In this document: piece by piece, positions 12,547 to 22,928 of the stretch
How positions within the stretch are numbered: position 1 is the first letter of the stretch
Layout of the letters: the number at the start of each line of letters is the position of its first letter
Origin: Ricinus communis
Lineage: Eukaryota > Streptophyta > Magnoliopsida > Malpighiales > Euphorbiaceae
Assembly (NCBI RefSeq): GCF_019578655.1
Contig: NC_063260.1
Span: 18,162,723 to 18,226,722 of the forward strand
Direction of reading: 5' to 3'
Length of the DNA stretch: 64,000 nt
Position numbers and translations under genes: made by a program
Notes under the pieces: model-generated
The model's input: the letters and a program-made list of their open reading frames with translations, nothing else
Told to the model about the DNA's origin: nothing
The model's database searches: none

Positions 12547-13190
12547 TTTTTTAAGCATTTTTTACAAGAAAAAGACAGTATTCAAGAGAGATACTATCAA
12601 TTTTGCATAAAAAACAAGATCCAAATTAAATTTTTTGATTGGTTCCAGATTTATTGCAAAGAAAATAGCATTCTTTATCCTTTCAAAGAAAAGCTTATTA
12701 GTCTTGTTACTGTAAGAAACAAGACTCCAGAGTGGAAGGTCGGGAAAAACCAAACCATCCAGTCTGAACATCCTCCCCTTAGGAAAATAACCATTCCTTA
12801 TGGAGAGAATGAAATAGAGGCTACACCTTACAAATTAATAGGAGAAGATCTTGAGAAAAATGTCAAGAATATTGTTCAACAGAACAATTTCTTGAATACC
12901 TATCTTAACACAATAGGGAAGCAGCTTGTTAGGATAGAAAGCCAAATCCAAAAACCTCCTGTAGTCTTCACCTCTCCAATCCCCAACACTGGTCATCCAA
13001 AAGAGATAAGCCAATCAGAAAAGCTTAAAAATCCAGTCTTCAAACCCTACAAAATCTCAAAGCCTAGCCAAGATCAATTTCAGAAGCAAACTGAGTTTGC
13101 TAGAGCAGTCAGGGAACAACTTAGCAAATTAGCCACTTCTGAGTCCTCCAAAAACCTAGTGCCAGATACTCCTCAAAGCAGTAGGAATAT
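12547..13190 (+). pseudogene. Viral ORF1 linker upstream of the coat domain
   Basis: This continues the movement-protein frame after the stop at 12544-12546, through charged sequence (FLQEKDSIQERYYQF) and a segment NFLNTYLNTIGKQLVRIESQIQ that looks like a short coiled coil, then a Ser/Pro-rich linker. Regions of this kind separate movement and coat domains in florendovirus polyproteins. The frame is cut at 13190 by the LTR element. Because the insertion plus its duplication is 6111 bp, a multiple of three, the viral frame resumes in register at 19302. Confidence 0.65.
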
Positions 13191-14618
13191 TGATAAGCAT
13201 CATACTACACATGTTTTCATGCCCGATTGTTTACATTTTTATGCATGATTATCCCGTTTTATGCTAGAATCACCTGTCTTTTGTTTCCTTTCTCGTTTGA
13301 GTCATTTCGAAGGACACCATCAATAATCGAGGGAAATCACGTGTGATTACGGACCAAAATCCATCAAATTGGGTGAGAACTAGCACCAGGGTTAACGGCC
13401 CGGACTCGTACGTCTTGAATTACTAAGAGGCTATCCCCAATTGTGCCATTTGACGACTTGGTAGCCACCACGGCCTGTGGTGGCCAGGCACGGCTTGGAA
13501 GGAGTCGGCCTGACAGACTCCACAGATTGACCTTGCACGGACTCGTGGTCTTTGAATCATCAAACTGGACTCGGTGTCTTGAATCAACTATATGGGCAAT
13601 TTTGAGTTCTTTGAGTAGTGGAGGGGAAAAAGAGTGACATAGAGCCCTGGAGGCTGGTTCGGTTTCTGTACAGTATTGAGTGCAAGAGAGAGTTGCAGTG
13701 AGTAAGAATCCCGAAATCGCAAGGTTCCGAGTGCAAAACAGTAGTGAAGCAATTCAAGAGGCAGTTTGGGAGATTAATCAAAGTGTAGATCCAGATTTGA
13801 AGCTATTCATCCAATTCGAGAGAAAAGGGTGTACATGTTTTATTTTCATTATTCTTTCATTGTAATTGATTTCCTAGATTGTTTTAAACATGAACATGTT
13901 TAGCTAGACTGATTTAATTCATTGGGATTTCTTTACTATGTTGGCTTGATATTATATTGTTGGATTGTTTAAGTTGGTTTTGTATTCTTCTTGTTTTCAG
14001 TATTAATAAGATTATGCATTATTCATGAGACGTTGTGAATTATGATGTTTAGATTGCTTTATGAGATTGAGAAATCCGTTTGGCAATTGGAATTTTGAAT
14101 AACAAGAACTGGTTAATAATCGCTTAGAGATAAGGATAATTAACTAGCCGGATTAAAAATTAACAAAGCTTAATAGAGGCGGATTAAAGCTTAATGCTAA
14201 TTTAAGAATCAATCGTTAGGAAGAGATTCCAACTTTAGGTTATTAGGTTTAGGAATTCGGTTATCTCGAGAGAGAAACCGAATTGATTAAGAATAGATCC
14301 ACGGGTAGCATAATTAGACTCACTGATCTTTTATCTTTTGTTCGGTTGCCAACTAGTTTAGATTCCCTTTGGGTTTGTCTTCTTGTCTTGATTATTTCAT
14401 TTATCAATTACTCCTGCATCTCCCTCAGAACTTAGCTTGTAGTTATTAGTTAGTTTAGAATTTATTCATTATCCATTTTAGGTTAATATAACAAAGAACA
14501 AAGGAGTAACTCTGGGCTTTCACTTTCCCGAGGAATACGACCTTGATACTCGCCATTAGTGCTAGACTGCATCGGTAGGTTCACTGCCTTAGGTGTAGGT
14601 TGCATAAAGAGCCCATCA
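13191..14618 (+). repeat. 5' LTR of family A element
   Basis: It runs from TGATAAGCATC to GAGCCCATCA. Compared with the 3' copy, the main difference is at about 13390-13510, where the 3' LTR carries additional AGCACGGCC / CCGTGCTG-type palindromic words that are shortened or missing here. Confidence 0.95.
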
Positions 14619-14624
14619 AGTTTT

Positions 14625-14642
14625 TGGCGCCGTTGCCGGGGA
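14625..14642 (+). promoter_or_regulatory. Primer binding site, tRNA-Asp type
   Basis: TGGCGCCGTTGCCGGGGA follows the 5' LTR after the spacer AGTTTT and is the exact complement of the 3' end of plant tRNA-Asp, the usual primer of Athila-type elements. Confidence 0.92.
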
Positions 14643-14784
14643 ATGTTTGAAAACTAGAGTGAAATTTGCTATTTGTTAATTTAGCCTTTTTTTTTCTTCC
14701 TTTCTTTCTTATTATTTTATTTTATTTATACATATTTATTTAGTTTAAGTTTATGATTCAGATAGTGAATGATAAGGAGGTTCA

Positions 14785-15090
14785 ATGCTAAATTCAAACT
14801 CTTTATATGACACATTGGAAAATGGGATCAGGAACCAAGAGAGTGCTAAAAATTGGGATGCCCGTGCATCTTTAGATGCTCGAGTGGAATCGTTTTGCAG
14901 GGCTACCGATCAACTCTCTTCTCCTATCCTTTCATCTCAAGTCTTTTGTGAATTTTGTTGTGGTTTACATGTGTGTAATGATTGTCCATTGTATAGTGAT
15001 GTTGCTCATTGTTCTTATAACTGTGAACATGTGAATTATACGGGAAGTTGGCCAAATGACTCGTATGGAAGCACCTACAATCAAGAGTAG
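14785..15090 (+). pseudogene. gag remnant with zinc knuckle (family A)
   Basis: This is a 101-codon open frame, MLNSNSLYDT to YNQE, with stop at 15088-15090. It contains a CEFCCGLHVCNDC knuckle (14947-14985, C-x2-C-x3-H-x4-C), the same spacing as in the family B gag at 56539-56577. Knuckles of this form bind RNA in Athila-lineage Gag. The Gag core that precedes the knuckle in full elements is almost absent. Whether this short product is made and still serves packaging cannot be told from the sequence. Confidence 0.7.
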
Positions 15091-15159
15091 AGTACTCATT
15101 CACCCTTTGGATGGAGCTTAGATGGCCAAGAACCACTAGGAATTCAGCAACTACATCAG

Positions 15160-16057
15160 CAGCCTAATCTTGCACCTTCAACTCAAGATGAAGAGTTAGT
15201 GTCAGAGGAGCTGATAATGAGGTTCATAACAAGTCTTGAGGAAAGATTCCAATAAACAGAGAGGGTACTTAAAGGTCAACAAGCCTCAATTAAGAACATA
15301 GAGCATCAAGTAGGCTTGATCTTTCAGTTACTAGCGGCAGAACAATAGGAAACTCCATCAAACGCTACTGAATCCGAGGAGCATTTGAGCGCCATCACTT
15401 TGCGTTCAGGTGAGAATTTTTCTGGTTTATCTACTATGTTTGACGATAATGCCTTACATGCGGGACGATTTCTTGAACATGGAGATGGAACCAAAAAAGG
15501 AAGAGGCAAACATAATCCCTCTGAAAGACTACCAACTGGAATGTACAGTTGATGATGCTGAGTTGCAGTTAGAGGAATTGTTGGTAGATTTTCCACAAGT
15601 TCCTTCGATGATGGAAGATGAGCACGAGTTATCCAATGAAGAAGTCTTGGAGGAGCACGAGTTTCTCCTAGCAAGTGAACCAAGCCAAGGACTGAAGAAA
15701 ACCATCAACACTCCTGAAGAAATTGCCCAATCACGATCCTTCCAATTGTTGAAACTCTAGCTTTCAAATTGGAAGAGCCCCTAGAAACATCATGACTACG
15801 TGTAAATATATGAGGAGCGAGTTTTGCCCATCATCTGGCGACTTGCTTGGTATCGGGAAGAGGAAGTTGACGATTATCCCTCTAAGCGGATATTTGAAGC
15901 CATTTGCTCGGAAGAAGGATGGATGGTCGCCAATCCCCACCGTTTGCTTTTCACCATGAGTCCAGCTAAGAAGACTCATCACATCAAAAAGAAGCACTTT
16001 TGGGAGGCACCCCAATTTTTATCTTTAATTTCTAATTTTTTAACCTTTTTGTTTTGA
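15160..16057 (+). pseudogene. gag C-terminal and protease/pol-tail remnant (family A)
   Basis: Broken frames align with family B. The stretch ELIMRFITSLEERF at about 15200 parallels EELMMKFVTSTETRF of B. A frame at 15410-15760 contains HELSNEEVLEEHEFLLASEP, parallel to HELSNEEVLEQLEFMLANEP of B (about 55120), which lies just after the protease. The protease core and everything from RT to integrase are missing. The tail at about 15957-16015 (GTCCAGCTAA, then AAAAAGAAGC and TTTTGGGAGGCAC) is shared with B (54700-54760), so both families have lost the same large block. Stop codons and frame changes rule out an intact protein. Confidence 0.6.
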
Positions 16058-17830
16058 AACATTTTATTAGTTTTAGTTTTCATATTTTCAGTTTCGATTT
16101 TATTTCTTTATTTTATTATTTTCAGATTCTACCGAGGAGGCACTGAATTTCCACAACATCAGCCTCGATGGATGATCAGGGCAGTCCCCTAGATCTTTTT
16201 ATTTTTCTGCATTTATTTACTTTATTTTTCATACATGTCATGCACTTGTATTTTATTGCCTTTGTTCTCTTAATTGAGCATTCCATGCGGGGTATCCATA
16301 ACATTTTACACTGAGGACAGTGTGTTCTTCAAGTGTGGGGTGCTTATGGGTAAACCTTAATCTCTCATATGGATTTTTAATATATCTGAAATTGCCATGG
16401 CTAGGTGTTGTGTATTTTTAGGGGATGTTAGGATACTGTGTTTTTATGCACTTGAGTATGCTATTTTTGAGCTGATTGATGACTTGATTTATAGAATTGT
16501 AGTTACTTTTCTTTGTTGTTCATTGTCCTTAGAAAACAATTTATGGTGTTTTACACATCAACCCTGCCGGGTTAAATCGATGTTATTTAATTGTTTTTTC
16601 AAATTGTCGAATTTTAACTTAGAACGTTGATAATATCATATGCATGTGTTTCTTAAGTAATGATTCAATTAATGATTTTGCGAACCAACTGCACCTAATA
16701 CCACACCTGAAAGTGAGATTTTGAGCCAGTTGAGCATTCATTATACTTATGCTCTTTATATTTCTTGTTTGAGTGTGCTTATACTTAACTTTGCTTCTAG
16801 AACTTGCTTTGTAATGCGTGTTGAAGTTACATGAATATTGTGAATACCGTGAGATGATTTGGGCGATTTAGGATTCACCACATTTGACCAAAAGCCTATC
16901 ACCTTATGTTTCCATTAGTTAGCCAGTTTTTGAGCCTTAACCTTTTCTTCATAATCTACACCTATACACTTCAATTATACCATTCTTTACATTTATCTTT
17001 CCTTTACCCTTATACTTTGGAATTTCTTTCCGTGATTTATTCAACTTTATGTGGGATTAAAATGCTAGTTGCTATGTTGGTGAATTCACTAAATCTTTTG
17101 ATATTTTAAATGCTCCCTTTGATCCAATTTGTATTTGTTATTCTTTATGTTTATTCGAGTTATACGCTAATAAGTCGCTAGTTCATTATTATAAAAAAAA
17201 ACAAAAAAAGAGAAAAAAGAAGAAGAAAAAAAAAGAATATATAATAAACAAATCTCTTTAATTATTTATCTTTTTATTGGATTTAGAGCATTTGCGAGCG
17301 TTATTCTATGAAGTAGAGATTTTAGTGAATGATTCTTTTTGTGATCTTAGGCATTTAATCCTTTGAGCATATACTATTATTTATCGCACGAATTCCAGCA
17401 CTTTCACACTTCTATCCAAATCTCCGTACCTTTATCTTAGCCCCATTTCAACCTTGGTAAAGACCCTTTGATTTTGGTATTTACTTATTCACAGTAGCGA
17501 AGATATGATTTATGAGCAAGCTTATGGTGAGCGGGTCTTGTGCATTTGCTTTGAGGGATTTGTTATTCACCTAATATACACTTTGAGCGACTTGAGTGAT
17601 CCCTGTGAGGCATTGGTTCATGATGTTTGTGTTGAGTTATCATTTAAGTTACTCATGCATTAATATCATTTCCATTCTTTGTTAATGATTTGCAATTTGA
17701 TTTATGATTGAGTATCCTTTGAGATGTGTTGAATACTCTCTGTTGTGGACTAGGGGCATAAACTGAAAGGAATTGCTAACTGTAGTTTTATGGGGTGAGT
17801 TGTTAATTGCTTGAGGACAAGCAATAGCTT
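16058..17830 (+). other. Non-coding 3' interior of family A element
   Basis: No coding sequence is supported. Segments such as the one around 16870-16990 are shared, in opposite orientation, with the family B interior at about 50850-50960, which confirms common descent. An A-rich tract lies at 17191-17240. Confidence 0.65.
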
Positions 17831-17845
17831 AAGTTTGGGGTAATT
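17831..17845 (+). promoter_or_regulatory. Plus-strand primer region next to the 3' LTR (family A)
   Basis: AAGTTTGGGGTAATT abuts the 3' LTR. The equivalent in family B (reverse complement of 50020-50034) is AAGTATGGGGTGATT. Conservation at this exact place supports a polypurine-tract role. Confidence 0.7.
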
Positions 17846-19296
17846 TGATAAGCATCATACTACACATGTTTTCATGCCCGATTGTTTACATTTTTATGCA
17901 TGATTATCCCGTTTTATGCTAGAATCACCTGTCTTTTATTTCCTTTCTCGTTTCAGGTCATTTTCGAAGGACACCATCAATAATCGAGGGAAATACGTGT
18001 GATTACAGACCAAAATCCATCAAATTGGGTGAGAACTAGCACCCCGAGTGTTGAGCACGGCCTGGACTCCGACCGTGCTGAATTACTAAGAGGCTATCCC
18101 CAATTGTGCCATTTCAGCATGACTTCCGTAGCCACCACGGCCTTGACGCTGTGGTGGCTCGGCCACCGGCTTGGGCATGGCTTGGAAGGAGTCGGCAGAC
18201 TCCTGTGTTCGTTTGCTTGGACTCGGCCATCTTGAATCATCACGACTGGACTCACTGTCTTGAATCAACTATATGGGCAATTTTGAGTTCTTTGAGTAGT
18301 GGAGGGGAAAAAGAGTGACATAGAGCCCTGGAGGCTGGTTCGGTTTTTGTACAGTATTGAGTGCAAGAGAGAGTTGCAGTGAGTAAGAATCCCGGAATCG
18401 CAAGGTTCCAAGTGCAAAACAGTAGTGGAGCAATTCAAGAGGCGGTTGGGAGATTAATCAAAGTGTAGATCCGGATTTGAAGTTCATCCAATTCGAGAGA
18501 AAAGGGTGTACATGTTTTATTTTCATTATTCTTTCATTGTAATTGATTTCCTAGATTGTTTTAAACATGAACATGTTTAGCTAGACTGATTTAATTCATT
18601 GGGATTTCTTTACTATGTTGGCTTGATATTATATTGTTGGATTGTTTGAGTTGGTTTTGTATTCTTCTTGTTTTCAGTATTAATAAGATTATGAATTATT
18701 CATGAGACGTTGTGAATTTTGATGTTTAGATTGCTTTATGAGATTGAGAAATCCGTTTGGTAATTAGAATTTTGAATAACAAGAATTGGTTAATAATCGC
18801 TTAGAGATAAGGATAATTAACTAGCCGGATTAAGAATTAACAAAGCTTAATAGAGGCGGATTAAAGCTTAATGCTAATTTAAGAATCAATCGTTAGGAAG
18901 AGATTCCAACTTTAGGTTATTAGGTTTAGGAATTCGGTTATCTCGAGAGAGAAACCGAATTCGGTTAAGAATTCATCCACGGATAGCATAATTAGACTCA
19001 CCGATCCTTTATCTTTTGTTCGGTTGCCAACTAGTTTAGATTCCCTTTGGGTTTGTCTTCTTGTCTTGATTATTTCATTTATCAATTACTCCTGCATCTC
19101 CCTCAGAACTTAGCTTATAGTTATTAGTTAGTTTAGAATTTATTCATTATCCATTTTAGGTTAATATAACAAAGAACAAAGGAGTAACTCTGGGCTTTCA
19201 CTTTTCCGAGGAATACGACCTTGATACTCGCCATTAGTGCTAGACTGCATCGGTAGGTTCACTGCCTTAGGTGTAGGTTGGATAAAGAGCCCATCA
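17846..19296 (+). repeat. 3' LTR of family A element
   Basis: 1451 bp, TGATAAG ... CCATCA. Longer than the 5' LTR mainly because of an extra GC-rich block at about 18045-18190 with AGCACGGCC, CCGTGCTG and GGTGGCTCGGCCACC palindromes. Confidence 0.95.
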
Positions 19297-19301
19297 AATA
19301 T

Positions 19302-20936
19302 CAGTGCTATAGACCAAGCCCAATGCGATGAATCCAATGATTCAGAGCTTGAAAGTGTCATTGAAAAACCCTCCAACATCAACAGATTAGGATGGCAAGC
19401 CCCTAGATTGACCTGGCATACTTCTAGGAATACTGCTCCAGATCTAGGAATAGAAAATAGGAATAATATCCTAACCCAATCTAGATTCAATGCCTCTTCC
19501 GTCTATGAATGGAATATAGATGGAATGTCAGAATACAACATTCTTGGTCTCTTACAACAGATGACCATGGCAGCTAATGCTTACAAAACTCAAAGTAGTA
19601 CCTCTGATAGAGAGCCATTGATGAACTCCTTATAGCTGGATTTTCTGGCCAGCTTAAAAAATGGTGGGATTACCATCTCACACAAGCACAACAGCTCCAA
19701 ATCCTAGGTGCTATCTAAACCACAATAGATGGGACCCCCATCTTAGATGAGCTAGGAAATCCTATCGAGGATGCTGTGTCAACCTTAATCTTGACGATTT
19801 CCCTCCACTTCATAGGAGACCCTTCTCTTCTAAAAGATAAGAATGTTGAGCTTCTTAGCAACCTAACCTGTAAAAAGCTTAGCAATTTCCAAGCTTAGAA
19901 AGATACCTTCCTGACCAGAGTCATGCTTAGAGAAGATTCAAACCAACCTTTCTGGAAAGAAAAATTCTTAGCTGGTTTACCTAAGATACTAGGTGAAAGA
20001 GTTAGGAATACTATAAGAGAAGCCCATAATGGTCAGATCCCTTATGATTTCTACACTTATGGTGAATTAGTTAGCCTTACCAAGAAAGAAGGATTGAAGA
20101 TTTGCCATGACCTTAAACTCCAAAGACAACTCAAATGGGAAATGAAGAAGACTAAGCAAGAACTAGGTAGTTTTTGCAACCAGTTTGAGTATAATCCCAT
20201 AGAGCCTTCCCTTACCTGCAAAGGAAAATGCAAAGAAGATTTTTCCAAATCTTTTAAGAAAAAATGATTTTTCAAAAATAGGAGAACTCCCAAAAACAAA
20301 GAGAATTTCTACAAAAAGCCATCATCCTCTAAATTTCCAAAATAAAATTCCAAAAAAGATTTTAGCAAAATTACTTGCTATAAATATGGCAAAAATGGTC
20401 ATACTTCAAAGTATTAAAAGTTTTCTAAAAAACTTCATGAGCTCCAAATAGAAGATGAAATTTTGAGCAAAATTTCAGCTCTTCTTGTTGATTCCTCTGA
20501 ATCAAAATTTTCGAATAGTGAGGCAGAGTTTCAAATTGATAAAATCAAAACCTCATCCGATTATTCTGAATTAGATTCTGATGATATTCCAAAGAATATT
20601 AATATGCTCACTAGGCAACAAGAAGCTCTTCTTGAAGCCGTCAAGCATATTAATGACCCCCAAATCTAAAAACAAGTTTTGAAAGAAATCTTAAAAACTG
20701 AAACCCTTGTCCCCTTTTCTAGTAAGAACACTTATGATCTTACTATGATCTAGGATAAAGGAAAAAAGTTAAAAAACCCTCTTCCTACCGTCCAAGAACT
20801 TCAGAAAGAAATTAAAGCCATCAAAACAGAGCTCAAAGATTTGAAAGAAAAACAACAAAATGATTCTGTTTTACTCCAAAGCTTGATTCTCTAACAAAAT
20901 AGTGATTCTGATTCTGAAGAAGAAAATGATTTTTAA
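19302..20936 (+). pseudogene. Viral coat-protein region with degraded zinc knuckle
   Basis: The frame resumes from 13190 and carries an acidic linker, then a coat core (EYNILGLLQQMTMAANAYK). A frame change near 19600-19616 moves the core to another frame, with further stops near 19720 and 19897. An uninterrupted stretch at 19923-20267 carries NQPFWKEKFLAGLPKILGE, typical of Caulimoviridae coat proteins. The nucleic-acid-binding knuckle at 20376-20417 has kept its first Cys and its His, but the second Cys is Tyr (TAT) and the last Cys position is a stop, so it could not bind zinc. A charged linker with several TAA and TAG stops at former CAA/CAG-like codons follows to the protease. Confidence 0.75.
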
Positions 20937-21618
20937 AATCTTGAGGTTTTATGAAAATGTTCCAGAAAACTTCATTAACATTTTAAAAGAAATTACCTCA
21001 AGAAAATATTTGATCCAAATAAAACTCATTTTCTTTGGTGATTTTCAAATAGAAACTATCGCTTTATTTAATACAGAAGCAGACCTCAACTGTATCAATT
21101 ATGAGCTGGTTCCTAAAAGGTATCATCAAAAAATAAAATAAAGGCTTACCTCAGCTAATAGTTCAAAGATTAGAATTGGGGGTAAAACTGAAGCTGCAAT
21201 TCTAAATAACAATATTGCTTTAAAAAATATTTTCATTCTTACAAAGGATTTACAACAAACAGTTATTTTGGGAACCCCTTTTATCAATTTAATTACTCCT
21301 TTCAAAGTAACTATTGCTGGTATCATTTTTAAAGCTAAAGATTCAAAGATTGTTTTTCCTTTTATAGAAAAACCTAAGAAGAGAAATCTCAATCTTATAA
21401 AAGCCCACTCAATTTATAATTTTGAGATAAATGCTTTGATTAAAGGAAAACAAACCCAACTTTTCCACTTGAAACAAGATATGGGTTTGAAAAGAATCCA
21501 AAGTCAAATGCAAAATGATTTTGTCCAAAGGAAAATCTCTGATTTGCAAAAGAAGATTGAAAATGAAGTTTGTTCTGATCTTCCTAATGCCTTTTGGAGA
21601 AGAAAACACATATGGTAG
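20937..21618 (+). pseudogene. Viral aspartic protease, catalytic triad destroyed
   Basis: This is a retropepsin-like domain that in life would process the polyprotein. The position of the catalytic D-T-G reads N-T-E (21070-21078) followed by ADLNCI, so both the aspartate and the glycine are lost; both fit G-to-A changes. The flap-to-end part (VILGTPFINLI near 21270) is well kept. A stop interrupts at 21139-21141. The frame then stays open to 21616, where a frame change leads into the RT. Confidence 0.75.
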
Positions 21619-22926
21619 ATTTACCATATGAAAAAGATTTTTGTGATAAACAAATTCCCACCAGAGCAAGACCCATCCAAATGAATAAAACCCTAGAAAG
21701 CCATTGTAGAATAGAAATAAAAGATTTAGAGCAAAAGGGTTTGATTACCAAATCCAGACCCCCCTGGTCGTTTGCAGCTTTCTATGCCAACAAAAATAGT
21801 GAGATAGAAAGAGGAACACCTAGGTTGGTGATTAATTACAAACCGTTGAATAAAGCTCTAAAGTGGATTAGATACCCAATTCCAAACAAAAAAGATCTTC
21901 TTCAAAAGCTTCATTCTGCTTTTATTTTTTCAAAGTTTGATATGAAATCAGGATTTTGGCAAATCCAAATTCATCCTAAAGACCGATGCAAAACTGCATT
22001 TATAGTCCCATTTGGCCAGTACGAATGGAATGTAATGCCCTTCGGATTAAAAAATGCTCCTTCTGAATTTTAAAAAATCATGAATGACATTTTCAATCCT
22101 TATTCAAAGTTTTGCATTGTCTATATTGATGATATGTTAATATTTTCAAATTCTCTAGAGCAACATTTCAAACACTTGGAGATATTTTTCTATGTTGTTA
22201 AGAAAAATGGTTTAGTGGTTTCAAAATCCAAGATATCTTTATTCCAAACAAAAATTAGATTTCTTGGCCACTACATCTCCCGGGGAACTATCACCCCAAT
22301 TAACAAAATTTCCAGATAAAATTTTGGAAAAAAATCAATTGCAAAGATTCCTTGGCAGCTTAAATTATGTGATGGATTTTTATCCGAATTTGAACTGTCT
22401 AGCAAAGCCCCTCCATGATAGATTAAAGAAAAACCCCCCTGCATGGACTGATGAGCATACAAAGATTGTCCAAAGCATTAAAAAGCAAGTTTCTGAAATG
22501 CCATGCTTACACCTAGATGATCCATCTGCATTCAAAATTGTTGAAACTGATGCATCAAATTTAGGATATGGTGGGATTCTTAAGCAAGTTCAAAACAACA
22601 AAGAATGTATTGTCCAGTTTACTTCTGCACACTGGAATGATACACAAAAAAATTATTCAACTATCAAAAAAGAAATTCTTTCGATAGTTTTGTGCATTTC
22701 AAAATTTCAAAGTGACCTTTGGAACTAAAAATTCCTATTAAGGATTGATTGTAAATCCGCCAAAGAAGTTTTACAAAAAGATGTTCAAAACATAGCTTCA
22801 AAACAGATTTTTGCCGGATGGCAAGCCATTCTTTCAGTTTTTGATTTTGAAATCGAATACATAAGAGGAGATTCGAATTCAATTCCAGACTTTCTAACCA
22901 GAGAGTTCCTTCAAAAACAGGAGTGA
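21594..22926 (+). pseudogene. Viral reverse transcriptase and RNase H
   Basis: The RT starts in a new frame near 21594 (DLPYEKDFCDKQIPT) and shows the standard motifs in order: PRLVINYKPLN, FSKFDMKSGFWQIQI, PFGQYEWNVMPFGLKNAP and the catalytic YIDD at 22122-22133. One stop lies at 22071-22073. Near 22310 the frame changes again and RNase H follows with its acidic residues in ETDASN (about 22550), RIDCKSAKEV (about 22745) and RGDSNSIPDFL (about 22870). A stop at 22726-22728 precedes the last third. The region ends at TGA 22924-22926, two bases before the second ORF. Catalytic residues survive but at least two stops and two frame changes break the chain. Confidence 0.88.
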
Positions 22927-22928
22927 AA

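Larger units (their letters stand above)
13191..19296 (+). mobile_element. Non-autonomous Athila-type LTR retrotransposon (family A) inside the virus
   Basis: This is a 6106-bp element with LTRs of 1428 and 1451 bp (TGATAAG ... CCATCA) and a perfect AATAT target duplication at 13186-13190 and 19297-19301. The primer site matches tRNA-Asp, as in Athila. The 3.2-kb interior holds only a gag zinc-knuckle remnant and a short protease/pol-derived tail. There is no RT, RNase H or integrase, so it must have been mobilised in trans. The LTRs look about 97% alike by eye outside one GC-rich patch (not computed), so the insertion is fairly young and clearly later than the virus. Confidence 0.95.

Noticed and set aside
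15324..15683. Minus-strand 119-codon frame in family A
   Set aside because: It is antisense to the pol remnant with the conserved ELSNEEVLE linker, which is supported by family B.
17838..19296. Family A LTR repeat read as a segmental duplication of host DNA
   Set aside because: TG...CA ends, primer site, plus-strand primer motif and the AATAT target duplication show that it is an LTR pair.
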